Source of the DNA: an uncultured Eubacterium sp.
GTDB taxonomy: Bacteria; Bacillota; Clostridia; Lachnospirales; Lachnospiraceae
Length of the DNA stretch: 64,000 bases
Assembly: GCA_900552795.1 (NCBI GenBank)
Contig: USBB01000003.1
Span: forward strand, 1 to 64,000
Direction of reading: 5' to 3'
Below, piece after piece: positions 16,457 through 24,902 of the stretch. The notes beneath the pieces were generated by a model. The model searched no databases and was not told where the DNA came from. It saw only the letters and a program-made list of their open reading frames with translations. The stretch's first letter is position 1. Each line of letters starts with the position of its first letter. Made by a program: the position numbers and the translations under genes.

Positions 16457-17226
16457 TTAACTACCTCCAAATGTGTCAAATCCCTTGTGGCAGTATCCAT
16501 ATCAGTCATATAAGGTGGTTTATCACACTTAATCCACTTGCCTTCGGGTGTTTTCATTTTCCATTCCAAATCATTCTGTTTTGGATATGTCAGAGATAGA
16601 GGTTCTAAACATTCTTTCTGTAGTAATTTCTTCTCACTTTTATTGCAGAGATAATATACATATTTGAATTGCTTGCCTTTATAATGAGTAATTCCTAACT
16701 CATTCATCTGTTCTAATGTTGGTCTAGCAGACAATCTCTTATCATCTACTCCTTTAGAAAAGAACTGCTTTGTTTGACGTGGATGAATTTTAATACCATC
16801 TTTCAAATACATATCTGTCCAAATGTAACCAAGATAATCAAAATTGGATGCTTGATAAACATATCCTGGCTTGCCTACCATCCCATCTGCCCATGTAAAT
16901 AGCACTTTGATTTCTGGATATGTTTTCTTTATGTATTTAATTAACTGTGAAATCATCTGTGATTCACTGTTCCTAGGCATATCTTCTGTCATACACATTC
17001 TGCCAATTTCGTAATAATCTTTTGTTTCAAGACTTGGAAAAATCTTTTTAATCGTATGTAATGGTCTAGTCCCCCAACCAAGAGTAACCACACCTACCAA
17101 TTCACCGTCCAAATAAAACCCAACAAAATGTTTGTTGAGTCGTGGCAAGATATTTGAATAGTGATATTTCTTAACCATATTATGAGCAGTCTCTTTATCG
17201 ACTTCTCTTATTTCATACTTGTAAAT
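16453..17226 (-). CDS. Mom-like GNAT-fold DNA-modification protein
   Basis: About 257 aa. N-terminal EIREVDKETAHNMVKKYHYSN, then FYLDGELVGVVTLGWG and YYEIGRMCMTEDMPRNSESQMISQ, resembling phage Mom-type acetyltransferase-fold proteins (Mom makes carbamoylmethyl-adenine in Mu). The frame continues upstream of the first ATG (17178) with family-like sequence; the best start is AUU at 17226, 6 nt after GGTGA. It overlaps the DpnD-like gene by 4 nt. Hypermodification of adenines is the predicted role; acetyltransfer to another substrate is possible. Confidence 0.65.
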   Translation of the reverse strand: MYKYEIREVDKETAHNMVKKYHYSNILPRLNKHFVGFYLDGELVGVVTLGWGTRPLHTIKKIFPSLETKDYYEIGRMCMTEDMPRNSESQMISQLIKYIKKTYPEIKVLFTWADGMVGKPGYVYQASNFDYLGYIWTDMYLKDGIKIHPRQTKQFFSKGVDDKRLSARPTLEQMNELGITHYKGKQFKYVYYLCNKSEKKLLQKECLEPLSLTYPKQNDLEWKMKTPEGKWIKCDKPPYMTDMDTATRDLTHLEVVK

Positions 17227-17314
17227 TTTAGTTCACCATTGTAATGTCGCTGCGCAGCTTTATCATCCGATGAACATTCGTACCCTTTCTTCAATTTTTA
17301 TAAAAATAAAACTT

Positions 17315-17382
17315 GGGAATAATCGCCTTGAATAAGGCATAAAAAAATGATAAAATATGAATATGCAACTTGGATTATTCCC
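17315..17382 (-). terminator. nested inverted repeat downstream of pnuC
   Basis: Outer arms GGGAATAATC (17315-17324) and GATTATTCCC (17373-17382) enclose a GCCTT-GAAT-AAGGC hairpin. On the minus strand a T-rich run (AAGTTTTATTTTTAT) follows, so it can end the pnuC transcript. A direct AACTTGG repeat flanks both arms. Confidence 0.55.
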
Positions 17383-17445
17383 TGTTGTTATATATGTAGA
17401 TAGCCTGTAGGTCGCCAAACTTGTCAGGCTATCTATTTATTCTCT
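17358..17445 (+). ncRNA. candidate plus-strand small RNA s1
   Basis: Promoter-like TTGAAT-17-TAAAAT (17329-17357) points right, against all neighbouring genes. The transcript would end at the strong hairpin TAGATAGCCTG/CAGGCTATCTA (17397-17435) followed by TTTATTCTCTTTTT. The loop holds GGTCGCCAAAC, complementary over 8 nt to GTTTGGCG in candidate s3. No open frame with a binding site. Confidence 0.35.
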
Positions 17446-17476
17446 TTTTCTACTTCATTTGCTTTCAAAATCTTGA

Positions 17477-17492
17477 TAAAACCTTCGTTTTA
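17477..17492 (-). repeat. recurring intergenic mini-hairpin, copy 8
   Basis: Minus-strand TAAAAC-GAAG-GTTTTA, a perfect 6-bp stem with a tetraloop, just downstream of the pnuC stop. Confidence 0.55.
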
Positions 17493-17500
17493 AGACTGTT

Positions 17501-18184
17501 TTACACTTCAACCTTGTTTAATTTTGTCCAATTATACCAACCATAGAAAGCGTTAATTGTCCAAGCAACATACATTACTACCATTGACCACTGACCTAAC
17601 ATTACAAACATCACTAAACTTGCAACGTCAATTACAATCCATACTGCCCACTGTTCTCTATATCTCCATACCATAAGCAACTGTGCAATAACTGCTAATG
17701 CTACTGTAAACGCATCAATGTATGGAAGTGTGCTACCAAGAATAACTTCTCCAAATGTTCCAAGAAGAAATGTACTTACTACTGTTACTACAACTGTTGC
17801 TACCCAATGCCAAGGCTTGAACTTCTTAGCAACAACTTGTTCTGTGCCATCATCATTCTTTTTCATATTCTTCTTCCAAAGAAACACTCCGAAGATACAT
17901 ACCACAAAGTAGAAAATCTGCTCTCCAAATTCAAGAAATAGTTTTGCATCCCAACAGATAATCATGTATGTAATCATCTGAATAAAATTGAATAAGTAAG
18001 ATGAAATCTTCCCCTTTGCAGTTAAAACAACACAGATAACACCTGCGACACCACACACCATACCAATAAGCGAATCAGGTACAAAACAGTACATAACCAC
18101 CTGTAATAACACCATTACCAACATAAAAATTCTTTCAAACCAGTTGTATCCATTCCAAAATTCATTCTTAATCCATTTTACCAT
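17501..18184 (-). CDS. pnuC: PnuC-type nicotinamide riboside/mononucleotide transporter
   Basis: 227 aa with about seven hydrophobic segments, including LIGMVCGVAGVICVVLTAKGK, then SYLFNFIQMITYMII and, near the end, WRYREQWAVWIVIDVASLVMF and NAFYGWYNW, typical of the PnuC family. It imports nicotinamide riboside, which NadR kinase then traps. It overlaps the nadR stop by 17 nt, so the two are one unit. In a phage this pair would replenish NAD+ for infection and for the phage's NAD-dependent ligase, and could counter NAD-depleting defences. Confidence 0.93.
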   Translation of the reverse strand: MVKWIKNEFWNGYNWFERIFMLVMVLLQVVMYCFVPDSLIGMVCGVAGVICVVLTAKGKISSYLFNFIQMITYMIICWDAKLFLEFGEQIFYFVVCIFGVFLWKKNMKKNDDGTEQVVAKKFKPWHWVATVVVTVVSTFLLGTFGEVILGSTLPYIDAFTVALAVIAQLLMVWRYREQWAVWIVIDVASLVMFVMLGQWSMVVMYVAWTINAFYGWYNWTKLNKVEV

Positions 18185-19277
18185 TGTTCATAATCTCCTT
18201 TACTTCTTCTACAATTTTCTTAAAGTTGTTGTAGTAACCACCATCAAGGATAGTTACCTTGTCCCAATTACCAGATACTTTGATGTTGTTGCATAAGATT
18301 TCAAATAACTCTCTTCTTTCATCTTCTCCACTAAATGCCATATATCTTGTATGGTCATCTACGAATACACCATGAGGACAAAGAAGATAAATCTTATCCC
18401 ATCTACATTTCTTGGTAATAGCATCTGCTGCAACTGCAATTTCTTCAAATTCACTTTCTGTCAGTTCTAATTCTGGGTCTTTGCAATAATATTCAGCATA
18501 CATACGAGTTGTCATACTGTCTGAGTCTGCAAAGAATATTCCTTGATTGCTTGGAGAGTTAATCAGTTTCTTGTTCATCTGATACTGACCATCAAGAAAA
18601 GCCATGTAATCAGCCCCATCAAGTTCCCATTCTGATATGTAACTTTCTTCCATATAATCTCTTGCGTATTCGTGAGAATATGGTGCGTTGAAATACTTAC
18701 CCAAATCCTTAGTAAGAGTTGTCTTCCCTTCGCTTGCAGTTCCACAAATCAAAATATTTTTACTAAACACTCTTCTAAATGGAAATGTAATCTTATCCCA
18801 ATACTTAATAGGATTTTCTCTAATCATTGTTGCCGATATAGGATTTAGTTCTCTATCTAACTTCACGACACTATATCCAAGCTTGTCCAAATGCTCATAA
18901 TATTCATCTTCGCTAACGTAAAATACAGAACTACCATCTTCAGTAGCAAGGTTAAAAATTCTATCTACCTCATCAATGAATTTGTTCCATCCGTTAGGAT
19001 ATGCTTCAATTCCAAGTTCTGTTTCATCAATCGCATAAACTGCAACTAAATCATCGTCTGCAAAGAACTCTCTAACGTATCTGTAACGAAGTTTCAATGG
19101 CATTTCTTTACCACCTCTATCGCCATCTCTACCATCCACAATGACGATACAGCCACCATCACATTCTTTCTTTGCTCTCATAATCAAATCTAAATGACCT
19201 TGATGGAGTGGTGCAAATGTTCCAAAAACAACACCTACTTCCTTACCATTTAGCTTTTTCTGATATGTGTATATCAT
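18168..19277 (-). CDS. nadR: bifunctional NadR: NMN adenylyltransferase plus nicotinamide riboside kinase
   Basis: 369 aa. Residues about 10-170 are a nucleotidyltransferase domain (VGVVFGTFAPLHQGHLDL with the HxGH-type signature, and SATMIRENP near the end). Residues about 180-365 are the P-loop kinase (ILICGTASEGKTTLTKDLG Walker A; HEYARDYME). It makes NMN from nicotinamide riboside and then NAD+. No DNA-binding N-terminal domain of the Escherichia type is present. ATG at 19277 after AAAGGAGAAGAG. Its partner pnuC follows directly. Confidence 0.95.
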   Translation of the reverse strand: MIYTYQKKLNGKEVGVVFGTFAPLHQGHLDLIMRAKKECDGGCIVIVDGRDGDRGGKEMPLKLRYRYVREFFADDDLVAVYAIDETELGIEAYPNGWNKFIDEVDRIFNLATEDGSSVFYVSEDEYYEHLDKLGYSVVKLDRELNPISATMIRENPIKYWDKITFPFRRVFSKNILICGTASEGKTTLTKDLGKYFNAPYSHEYARDYMEESYISEWELDGADYMAFLDGQYQMNKKLINSPSNQGIFFADSDSMTTRMYAEYYCKDPELELTESEFEEIAVAADAITKKCRWDKIYLLCPHGVFVDDHTRYMAFSGEDERRELFEILCNNIKVSGNWDKVTILDGGYYNNFKKIVEEVKEIMNNGKMD

Positions 19278-19617
19278 CTCTTCTCCTTTCAAAAGGGCTT
19301 AAAATTGAATTTCTATTGCTCTTTTTATTACCCAAGTCCCATATCATTACAACTAATACTACCAACCACATTACTAATTCTCCGAATAGGAGTATTAAAA
19401 TTGCAGGAATTGCAAAGATAAATATAATCAGTCCTAAAATAATTCCAAACCAATTTTTATTAACAAACAAGCCTTTTATAAAATTCCAAAGAGCAGTAAG
19501 TATAAAGTTATATCTGTCTTTATCTAAATTATCTGTTTCAACAACAACATATAAAACCAATCCCAACGTAATAAATATTTCTACTATCGTTAATCCACCT
19601 AAAATTGCATCTAACAT
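19243..19617 (-). CDS. small membrane protein, 124 aa
   Basis: Two clear hydrophobic blocks (ILGGLTIVEIFITLGLVLYV and FGIILGLIIFIFAIPAILIL with LVMWLVVLVVMIW after it). ATG after AGGAGGAAAAATAAT. The C-terminus overlaps the start of nadR by 35 nt. Unknown function; coupling to nadR may be meaningful. Confidence 0.7.
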   Translation of the reverse strand: MLDAILGGLTIVEIFITLGLVLYVVVETDNLDKDRYNFILTALWNFIKGLFVNKNWFGIILGLIIFIFAIPAILILLFGELVMWLVVLVVMIWDLGNKKSNRNSILSPFERRRDDIHISEKAKW

Positions 19618-19653
19618 ATTATTTTTCCTCCTTTTATCAATGAATCTCGTGTT

Positions 19654-19932
19654 TCATCTGTTATTTTCCAACCAATCCCAAAATGACAATTTATATATAT
19701 TTGGAAAATAATCGGTTTTACATATTACAAACTCCATTAAATCATTTACTAAATTCACAATTCCATTAATATTTTTCTTTGGAAATATATAATTGTTATA
19801 GCAAAAAATTATATATTCTTTTGTTTTAATAGCCCCATAACTTCGTGAATTATTAATTAATTCTTTATATTCTGTTTCAGTTAATTCATAAATCTTCTCT
19901 GTTTTAGTTACTTCAATTTCTCTTGTTTCCAT
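19654..19932 (-). CDS. hypothetical protein, 92 aa
   Basis: ATG at 19932 after TTTGGAGAAAAAATA. Starts METREIEVTKTEKIYELTETEYKE... with a charged N-terminus and ends WDWLENNR. Soluble; no recognised family. Confidence 0.65.
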   Translation of the reverse strand: METREIEVTKTEKIYELTETEYKELINNSRSYGAIKTKEYIIFCYNNYIFPKKNINGIVNLVNDLMEFVICKTDYFPNIYKLSFWDWLENNR

Positions 19933-19981
19933 TATTTTTTCTCCAAATAAAATCAACAATTTATTGGCATTTTCATGTCAT

Positions 19982-20213
19982 TTATGCTACCAATTTGATA
20001 GTCAATGGGTGTAAACCTGCACCCTCTATTCCATTTGCAAAAGCATTTGGAATTACCTTCTTCATTATCTGATATGCTCCATTTACATCTGCGTTAATCT
20101 GAATACCATTATTTCCAACGAATAAACCTCTATGGATTCTTCTACTTTTATTGTAGTTCTCCTTAATCGGTTCTTCTTCATCTACAAAACTTGTACCAGA
20201 TGTATAGCCTTCC
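19982..20213 (-). pseudogene. C-terminal fragment of a second-type TnpB
   Basis: The minus-strand frame before TAA at 19982 reads EGYTSGTSFVDEEEPI, then RRIHRGLFVGNNGIQINADVNGA, the RuvC-III end of a TnpB family different from those at 2908 and 23530. About 75 residues only, with no N-terminus. A decayed insertion sequence. Confidence 0.65.
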
Positions 20214-20309
20214 TCATGTACTATAAACTTTGTCTTTTAATGGACAACCGATACATTCAGGATGTTCACTGCAAATCTTCATGAACTCTTGACTACTAGC
20301 CATATTCAT
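20214..20309 (-). CDS. tiny cysteine-motif protein, 31 aa
   Basis: ATG at 20309; reads NMASSQEFMKICSEHPECIG then CPL. The C-x5-C-x2-CPL pattern is common in small phage proteins. Weak binding site. Directly upstream of the TnpB fragment, which may have truncated it. Confidence 0.35.
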   Translation of the reverse strand: MNMASSQEFMKICSEHPECIGCPLKDKVYST

Positions 20310-20339
20310 TCCATTGATATTTATATGTTATACTATCAT

Positions 20340-22412
20340 TTAAGCAACTGCCCCTTTCTTTAAGTACATTTCAAATGACTCTTTCATATGTAAAAATGCT
20401 TTCTGTTGATTGCGAATAAACTGATTAGCCTTAACATAAATCGGTAGCCATTCCTTCAGTTTATCTTCTTCTTCCTTTCTAAATGCAACACCAACAATTG
20501 CAAGATATGATGGATAATTCTGTTCTGAAATCATCCAAGAGTCCTCATCTACTTCTTCTGATACATTATTTGCAACCATCTGAATTTCCTCAATGTCGCT
20601 ATCAATAATATCTTCTACATTTGCTTTTACAAATTCCTTATAATTAATTTCTTCTACATCTTCTTTGTTAATATGTAAGAATTCACACAACAATTCATAC
20701 AAACCATCAATCTTACCAACAATAACCGACTTATCTCTACTCTGTCTTGATTTGTATGTATTCTTCACAAAATCAGTCGCATCTTCATCTTTCTTATGTA
20801 TTTCTTTTACAAAACTTCTCATAAAATCAACAAACTTGCTATCATCTACACCCAACTTAGTAAACTTATCATAAACAGCCAACCAGATATGTGTATTTCC
20901 TGTTGTAAACAATTCCTTAAGTGAATTATCTCCAATCATTTCCACCAATCTATCTAAGTGCTTCTTCAATGTTTCAAATTGTTCTGTTTTAGAATTTTCA
21001 TCTAAGAACATAAATACATCTTTAACTTCTCTCTTCCAATCATCAAGAAAATATGTAGTCATAATAGCTCGTCCAACAACTTCGTCCCAAGACCCATCCT
21101 TTATATTCTTGTTATTAATCTTAACAATATCCTTGAAAAACGAATGTTTCTGTGAAAGTTTCTTAATGTTACCAATGGTCACATTGGAAGCGTTGGTTGC
21201 ACTATACTGTACTTTGTTCATAGCTGTATGACTATTATAGTTACGAATATGATAATCAATCATCTCGGGAGTGCAATTAAAAAATCTCGTTACACTTACA
21301 TTGAAACTATCAAATCGTTTCTGTAAGAACTCCGGTAAGTCTTCGTACTTCTTGCCAACAATATCAAACAATTCCTCAACAACCTTAATATTTCCATTTT
21401 CATCAACTACACGTTTTTTATATTTAATGTGTGTAAATTCTGCTCCCTTTGCCTTAACGGGTCTGATATTGTTCTTGAATAACTCGGCATATGATAATCT
21501 CTGCAATCCATCAATAAGAAAAGAAATTTTTTGTTCATCAACAACCTGTTCACATACAATAATTTCTGGAATAGGCTGGTTATTTAAAATTCTTGCATAG
21601 AACTTATTAATCTGTTCCTCGCTCCACATAAAAGGTTGTCTTTGAGAAATATAATCACGATTGATATAAGTCGGTGAAAGTTCATCACTAATATCATCCA
21701 ATAAAGAGCCAAGAGTATTATTGTCTCTTCTATAACTATCCGTAGTATCAATGTCCATAACCTGAATCGTTTCTTCATTTACCGTTTTGTCCATAATCTT
21801 AACCTCTTCTTTCTTTGTGTTTTTATTTCTCTTTGCCTTAAAATCAATAACTGTTCTATTTTCCTTAATGGCTTTCATATGACTTTCATATTCTGAATTA
21901 CTTAAATTAAGTTGTTGCTTAACTTCTTCTACTGAAACACCTTCCATTTTTAACTCAATAATTTTTCGTTGAATACTTGATAAGGCTTCTAAACAACACT
22001 CAACTTTTTCATTACTATTACCTATAACTTCATCTTCTACACAAAATTCTCCGTCTATATAATCCCCAATAGTAGAATTATCTTCGTTATTAATAGGTGC
22101 ATCAAGAGAGCTATTATGCAACGGATTACCATCTTCATCCTTTACCATTCTTTTATCTCTATTTATATAGGTAATATGTGTTTTAATCTTATTGTGAATA
22201 CAAGTAGATACGAAACTCTTAAACTTCTTCGTCTTAACTTTCTTTCCGTCAAACTTCTGTTCGCAATCCCATACCACTTGGCTTGCTATTGAATAAAAAT
22301 CATCATAATCTTTTTGAGCAAGCCAACCAAATTTATACAATAAAATTGGCGTTACAATTTTCTTTAATTCTTTGTTATTGTTATTACAATAAAAATCTAC
22401 ATATTGTCCCAT
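20340..22412 (-). CDS. fusion of sigma-factor-like domains to a DUF262 (GmrSD/ParB-like) domain
   Basis: 690 aa. Residues about 20-100 resemble sigma70 region 2 (DYDDFYSIASQVVWDCEQKF...VSTCIHNKIKTHI), and 145-185 resemble region 4 (LSSIQRKIIELKMEGVSVEEV). From about 215 the protein is DUF262: SPTYINRDYISQRQPFMWSE, QPIPEIIVCEQ and FLIDGLQRLSYAELF, the (V/I)DGxQR motif, then a helical C-terminal half. DUF262 proteins are ParB-like NTP-using enzymes, often in defence. Joining promoter-recognition domains to this domain is unusual. It may bind promoters or phage DNA and act in an NTP-dependent manner. Confidence 0.75.
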   Translation of the reverse strand: MGQYVDFYCNNNNKELKKIVTPILLYKFGWLAQKDYDDFYSIASQVVWDCEQKFDGKKVKTKKFKSFVSTCIHNKIKTHITYINRDKRMVKDEDGNPLHNSSLDAPINNEDNSTIGDYIDGEFCVEDEVIGNSNEKVECCLEALSSIQRKIIELKMEGVSVEEVKQQLNLSNSEYESHMKAIKENRTVIDFKAKRNKNTKKEEVKIMDKTVNEETIQVMDIDTTDSYRRDNNTLGSLLDDISDELSPTYINRDYISQRQPFMWSEEQINKFYARILNNQPIPEIIVCEQVVDEQKISFLIDGLQRLSYAELFKNNIRPVKAKGAEFTHIKYKKRVVDENGNIKVVEELFDIVGKKYEDLPEFLQKRFDSFNVSVTRFFNCTPEMIDYHIRNYNSHTAMNKVQYSATNASNVTIGNIKKLSQKHSFFKDIVKINNKNIKDGSWDEVVGRAIMTTYFLDDWKREVKDVFMFLDENSKTEQFETLKKHLDRLVEMIGDNSLKELFTTGNTHIWLAVYDKFTKLGVDDSKFVDFMRSFVKEIHKKDEDATDFVKNTYKSRQSRDKSVIVGKIDGLYELLCEFLHINKEDVEEINYKEFVKANVEDIIDSDIEEIQMVANNVSEEVDEDSWMISEQNYPSYLAIVGVAFRKEEEDKLKEWLPIYVKANQFIRNQQKAFLHMKESFEMYLKKGAVA

Positions 22413-22447
22413 TTGATTAACCTACCTAACTTAATTATTTTTACATA

Positions 22448-22627
22448 TTACTTATGCTTATATGTGTTACCTCTACTTTTGTTTATTTCCGCTACCAAAA
22501 CTTCTTGAAAATTCGGAGCTTTCGTATAAAACTTTGTATGACATTTAGGGCATTTGTTGAATCTTTTCCAACATTTATTCTTATCATTTTTCTTTTGTTG
22601 ATAACTTGTACCAGTTTTCATGACCAC
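22448..22627 (-). CDS. zinc-ribbon hypothetical protein, 59 aa
   Basis: GTG at 22627 after GAGGTGATGGTTAT. Basic, with KCPKCHTKFY in the middle and an upstream Cys (KCWKRFN), a possible single metal site. It overlaps no other real gene. Function unknown. Confidence 0.6.
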   Translation of the reverse strand: MVMKTGTSYQQKKNDKNKCWKRFNKCPKCHTKFYTKAPNFQEVLVAEINKSRGNTYKHK

Positions 22628-22639
22628 ATAACCATCACC

Positions 22640-23308
22640 TCAATCCAGTAAATCTAAAGCCATCTGATAATATTCTGTTCTACCTTTATATTCTTCATTT
22701 CTTGCTTTTGTAAGTTCTAATTTAATCTTCTCGATTGTATAGTTATATGTAATTGCATTTTCCATAACTTGTATGTATCTCAAACATTGTTTGATATTCT
22801 TATGTTTATCTCTAATATCATCGAGTAAATAAGCAATCTTAGCCATTTTATGCGCTTGCGGTTTCTTTCCGTTATTGTCCTCTTTATACTTTTGCAATGC
22901 ATGATTTATATCAGCTTCTGCACTGTCATATTTGGAAAGACCAATACTCAACATCTCCTCATAGGTTTTTAGCTGATTCATACTCCAACCTGCTAATCCG
23001 ATAATTGATTTTACTTCCTTATATATTAGAGTAATAATAGAGTCATCAAATTCCACATCGTTTTCACCAATATAAGCACCACCGTTACCTTTATAATTTA
23101 GAGATGATTCACATATCTGACCAGTCTCCTGATTTACCATATGAAATCCTTTAATCCAAGACATTTTTTTACTTCTATTATTCAGTAATGATCTTGCTTG
23201 TTTGTATGTAAATTCCTTTGCTTGTATAAGTGATGTTGTGCTTAAATATGTCCCTTGTTGCATAGGATTTTCCATCACGTAATTTTTGCCATCTGTTAAA
23301 ATAAACAT
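22640..23308 (-). CDS. hypothetical protein, 222 aa
   Basis: ATG at 23308 after GAGAGGTTTTAT. Beta-rich first 90 residues (FILTDGKNYVMENPMQQGTY) and a helical, charged remainder ending in a coiled-coil-like stretch. No motif recognised. Lies just downstream of the IS605-like element. Confidence 0.65.
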   Translation of the reverse strand: MFILTDGKNYVMENPMQQGTYLSTTSLIQAKEFTYKQARSLLNNRSKKMSWIKGFHMVNQETGQICESSLNYKGNGGAYIGENDVEFDDSIITLIYKEVKSIIGLAGWSMNQLKTYEEMLSIGLSKYDSAEADINHALQKYKEDNNGKKPQAHKMAKIAYLLDDIRDKHKNIKQCLRYIQVMENAITYNYTIEKIKLELTKARNEEYKGRTEYYQMALDLLD

Positions 23309-23431
23309 ATAAAACCTCTCTTTCTTGAATTTTAGGTACAAAAACTACAGATATATGAAGTGAACATATATCAAAACAGTTTTCTTATTTTTATTATTAT
23401 TACGATTATTTGTAATATTAGATTTTGAACC

Positions 23432-23451
23432 TCTCATGGCTAAAGCCACGA
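23432..23451. repeat. right-end hairpin of the IS605-type element
   Basis: 8-bp palindrome arms with a 4-nt loop (CTCATGGC/GCCACGAG on the plus strand), the usual subterminal hairpin recognised by TnpA, next to TTCAA. Confidence 0.65.
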
Positions 23452-23529
23452 GATTCCTACTTTACAGATTTCGCAACCTCCATCTCCATAGGCGTAACTT
23501 TCCGTTGTTCCAACGGTAGATTATCTATC

Positions 23530-24630
23530 TTAGGCTGATAATAGCCTTAATCCTTCATTAAGAATATTGATAGCAGCATTAATATCTCTATCATGATGTG
23601 TTTTACAACAAGGGCAATCCCATTCTCTAACTGAAAGATTCTTAGTCTCCTTATTTACATATCCACATATATTACAAGTCTGAGAACTCGCATAGAATCT
23701 ATCGACTTTAACAACTTGCTTGCCATACCAATTTGCCTTATATTCAAGTTGTCTTACAAATTCTGACCATGACACATCTGATATTGCTTGTGCAAGTTTG
23801 TGATTTTTAACCATATTCTTTACAGTTAAGTCTTCGATACAAATAATATCATTGCTTTTAATCAGCTCAGTAGATAACTTCTGTAAGAAATCTTTCCGTT
23901 GGTTCGCAATATGCTCTTGAAGTCTAGCAACTTTAATTCTTGCTTTGTTACGATTTGAACCACCTTTTGATTTTCGAGATAGTTGTCTTTGTAACTTCGC
24001 AAGTTTATCTAAAGACTTCTTTAGGTAATGTGGATTAGGAACTAATTCATCATCACTTGTAACACAAAATTCCTTAATACCTAAATCAATACCAACTGCA
24101 TTACCAGTTTTTCCTAATGATTGAGTATCAATATCAGTACAACAAAGTGATACATAATATTTTCCACTTGGTTCTTGTGATACTGTTGCATTAAGTATTC
24201 TTCCTTGTGGTATTAACTTGTTTTTCGTTTTTATCATTCCAAGTTTAGGTAACTTAATGTATTTATCACAATACTGAATGTTTCCGTTTACACACTTTGA
24301 TTTATAAGAAAATCTATGTGTTTTCTTAGATTTGAATTTAGGATAACCAGAATGTTCTTTAAAAAACTTCTGATAAGCCATATCCAAATCTCTAAGTGAA
24401 GATTGAAGAGCAGTGGAATCGACCTCTTTAAGCCATTCTAATTCAGTTTTAAGTTGTTTCATATCATTAGCACACTGAACATATGAAAATGTTTCTTTAT
24501 TTTTCTCATACATTTCAATTCTTTTTGCAAGATATTTATTATATAAAAATCTACAACAACCAAATGTTTTAGAAATTATTTCTTTCTGCTTTTTGTTTGG
24601 ATAGATTCTATACTTATAAGCCTTTTCCAC
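23530..24630 (-). CDS. tnpB: TnpB RNA-guided nuclease of the IS200/IS605 family
   Basis: 366 aa from the GTG at 24630 (after GAGGTGAAGTCA). N-terminal KAYKYRIYPNKKQ with GCCRFLYN, OrfB helix-turn-helix; RuvC-I Asp in VGIDLGIKEF, RuvC-II Glu in CIEDLTVKNM, zinc ribbon CNICGY...CPCCKT, and RuvC-III Asp in HHDRDINAAINIL. All three catalytic residues are present, so it is probably active. The guide-RNA scaffold should overlap the 3' end of the gene and the downstream right end at 23425-23530. With tnpA deleted, it may act only to retain or target sites. Confidence 0.93.
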   Translation of the reverse strand: MEKAYKYRIYPNKKQKEIISKTFGCCRFLYNKYLAKRIEMYEKNKETFSYVQCANDMKQLKTELEWLKEVDSTALQSSLRDLDMAYQKFFKEHSGYPKFKSKKTHRFSYKSKCVNGNIQYCDKYIKLPKLGMIKTKNKLIPQGRILNATVSQEPSGKYYVSLCCTDIDTQSLGKTGNAVGIDLGIKEFCVTSDDELVPNPHYLKKSLDKLAKLQRQLSRKSKGGSNRNKARIKVARLQEHIANQRKDFLQKLSTELIKSNDIICIEDLTVKNMVKNHKLAQAISDVSWSEFVRQLEYKANWYGKQVVKVDRFYASSQTCNICGYVNKETKNLSVREWDCPCCKTHHDRDINAAINILNEGLRLLSA

Positions 24631-24650
24631 TGACTTCACCTCACTTTCGC

Positions 24651-24737
24651 TTTTGATTTTTAATATATTTCCTTATTTGTTCTTCACTATATGATATTGA
24701 ATTGAGTGTACATATCCTCGTCCATGAATTACTTCCA
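24651..24737 (-). pseudogene. internally deleted tnpA (IS200-type) remnant
   Basis: ATG at 24737 after GAGGTTGATAACT reads MEVIHGRGYVHSIQYHIV, the conserved TnpA N-terminus, then jumps in another frame to EEQIRKYIKNQKRK, its usual C-terminus. The catalytic HUH and Tyr region is gone. Confidence 0.7.
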
Positions 24738-24902
24738 TAGTTATCAACCTCATATGTATATTCTCTGTTTGGTGATTCATCTCACCACTAATGTGGCGAG
24801 TGTTCTCGCCTTTATTATAAATAAATGGAAAATATTTAGCAGAATTGCCTTGAAATTAATAGAATTACTTGATTTTGAAATAAAGTATATGTATAATAAC
24901 AA

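Larger units (their letters stand above)
23425..24812 (-). mobile_element. IS200/IS605-type element with intact tnpB and deleted tnpA
   Basis: Right end: hairpin CTCGTGGC-TTTA-GCCATGAG (23432-23451) followed by AGGTTCAA. Left end: hairpin GGCGAG-AACA-CTCGCC (24795-24810). Between them lie a tnpA reduced to its two ends and a full tnpB. A near copy of the right-end/guide scaffold (TACGCCTATGGAGATGGAGG) occurs with the relic at 48.8-49.1 kb. Exact boundaries are uncertain by a few bases. Confidence 0.75.

Noticed and set aside
19208..19711. Plus-strand 167-aa frame over nadR and the membrane gene
   Set aside because: Antisense shadow of real genes with good starts.
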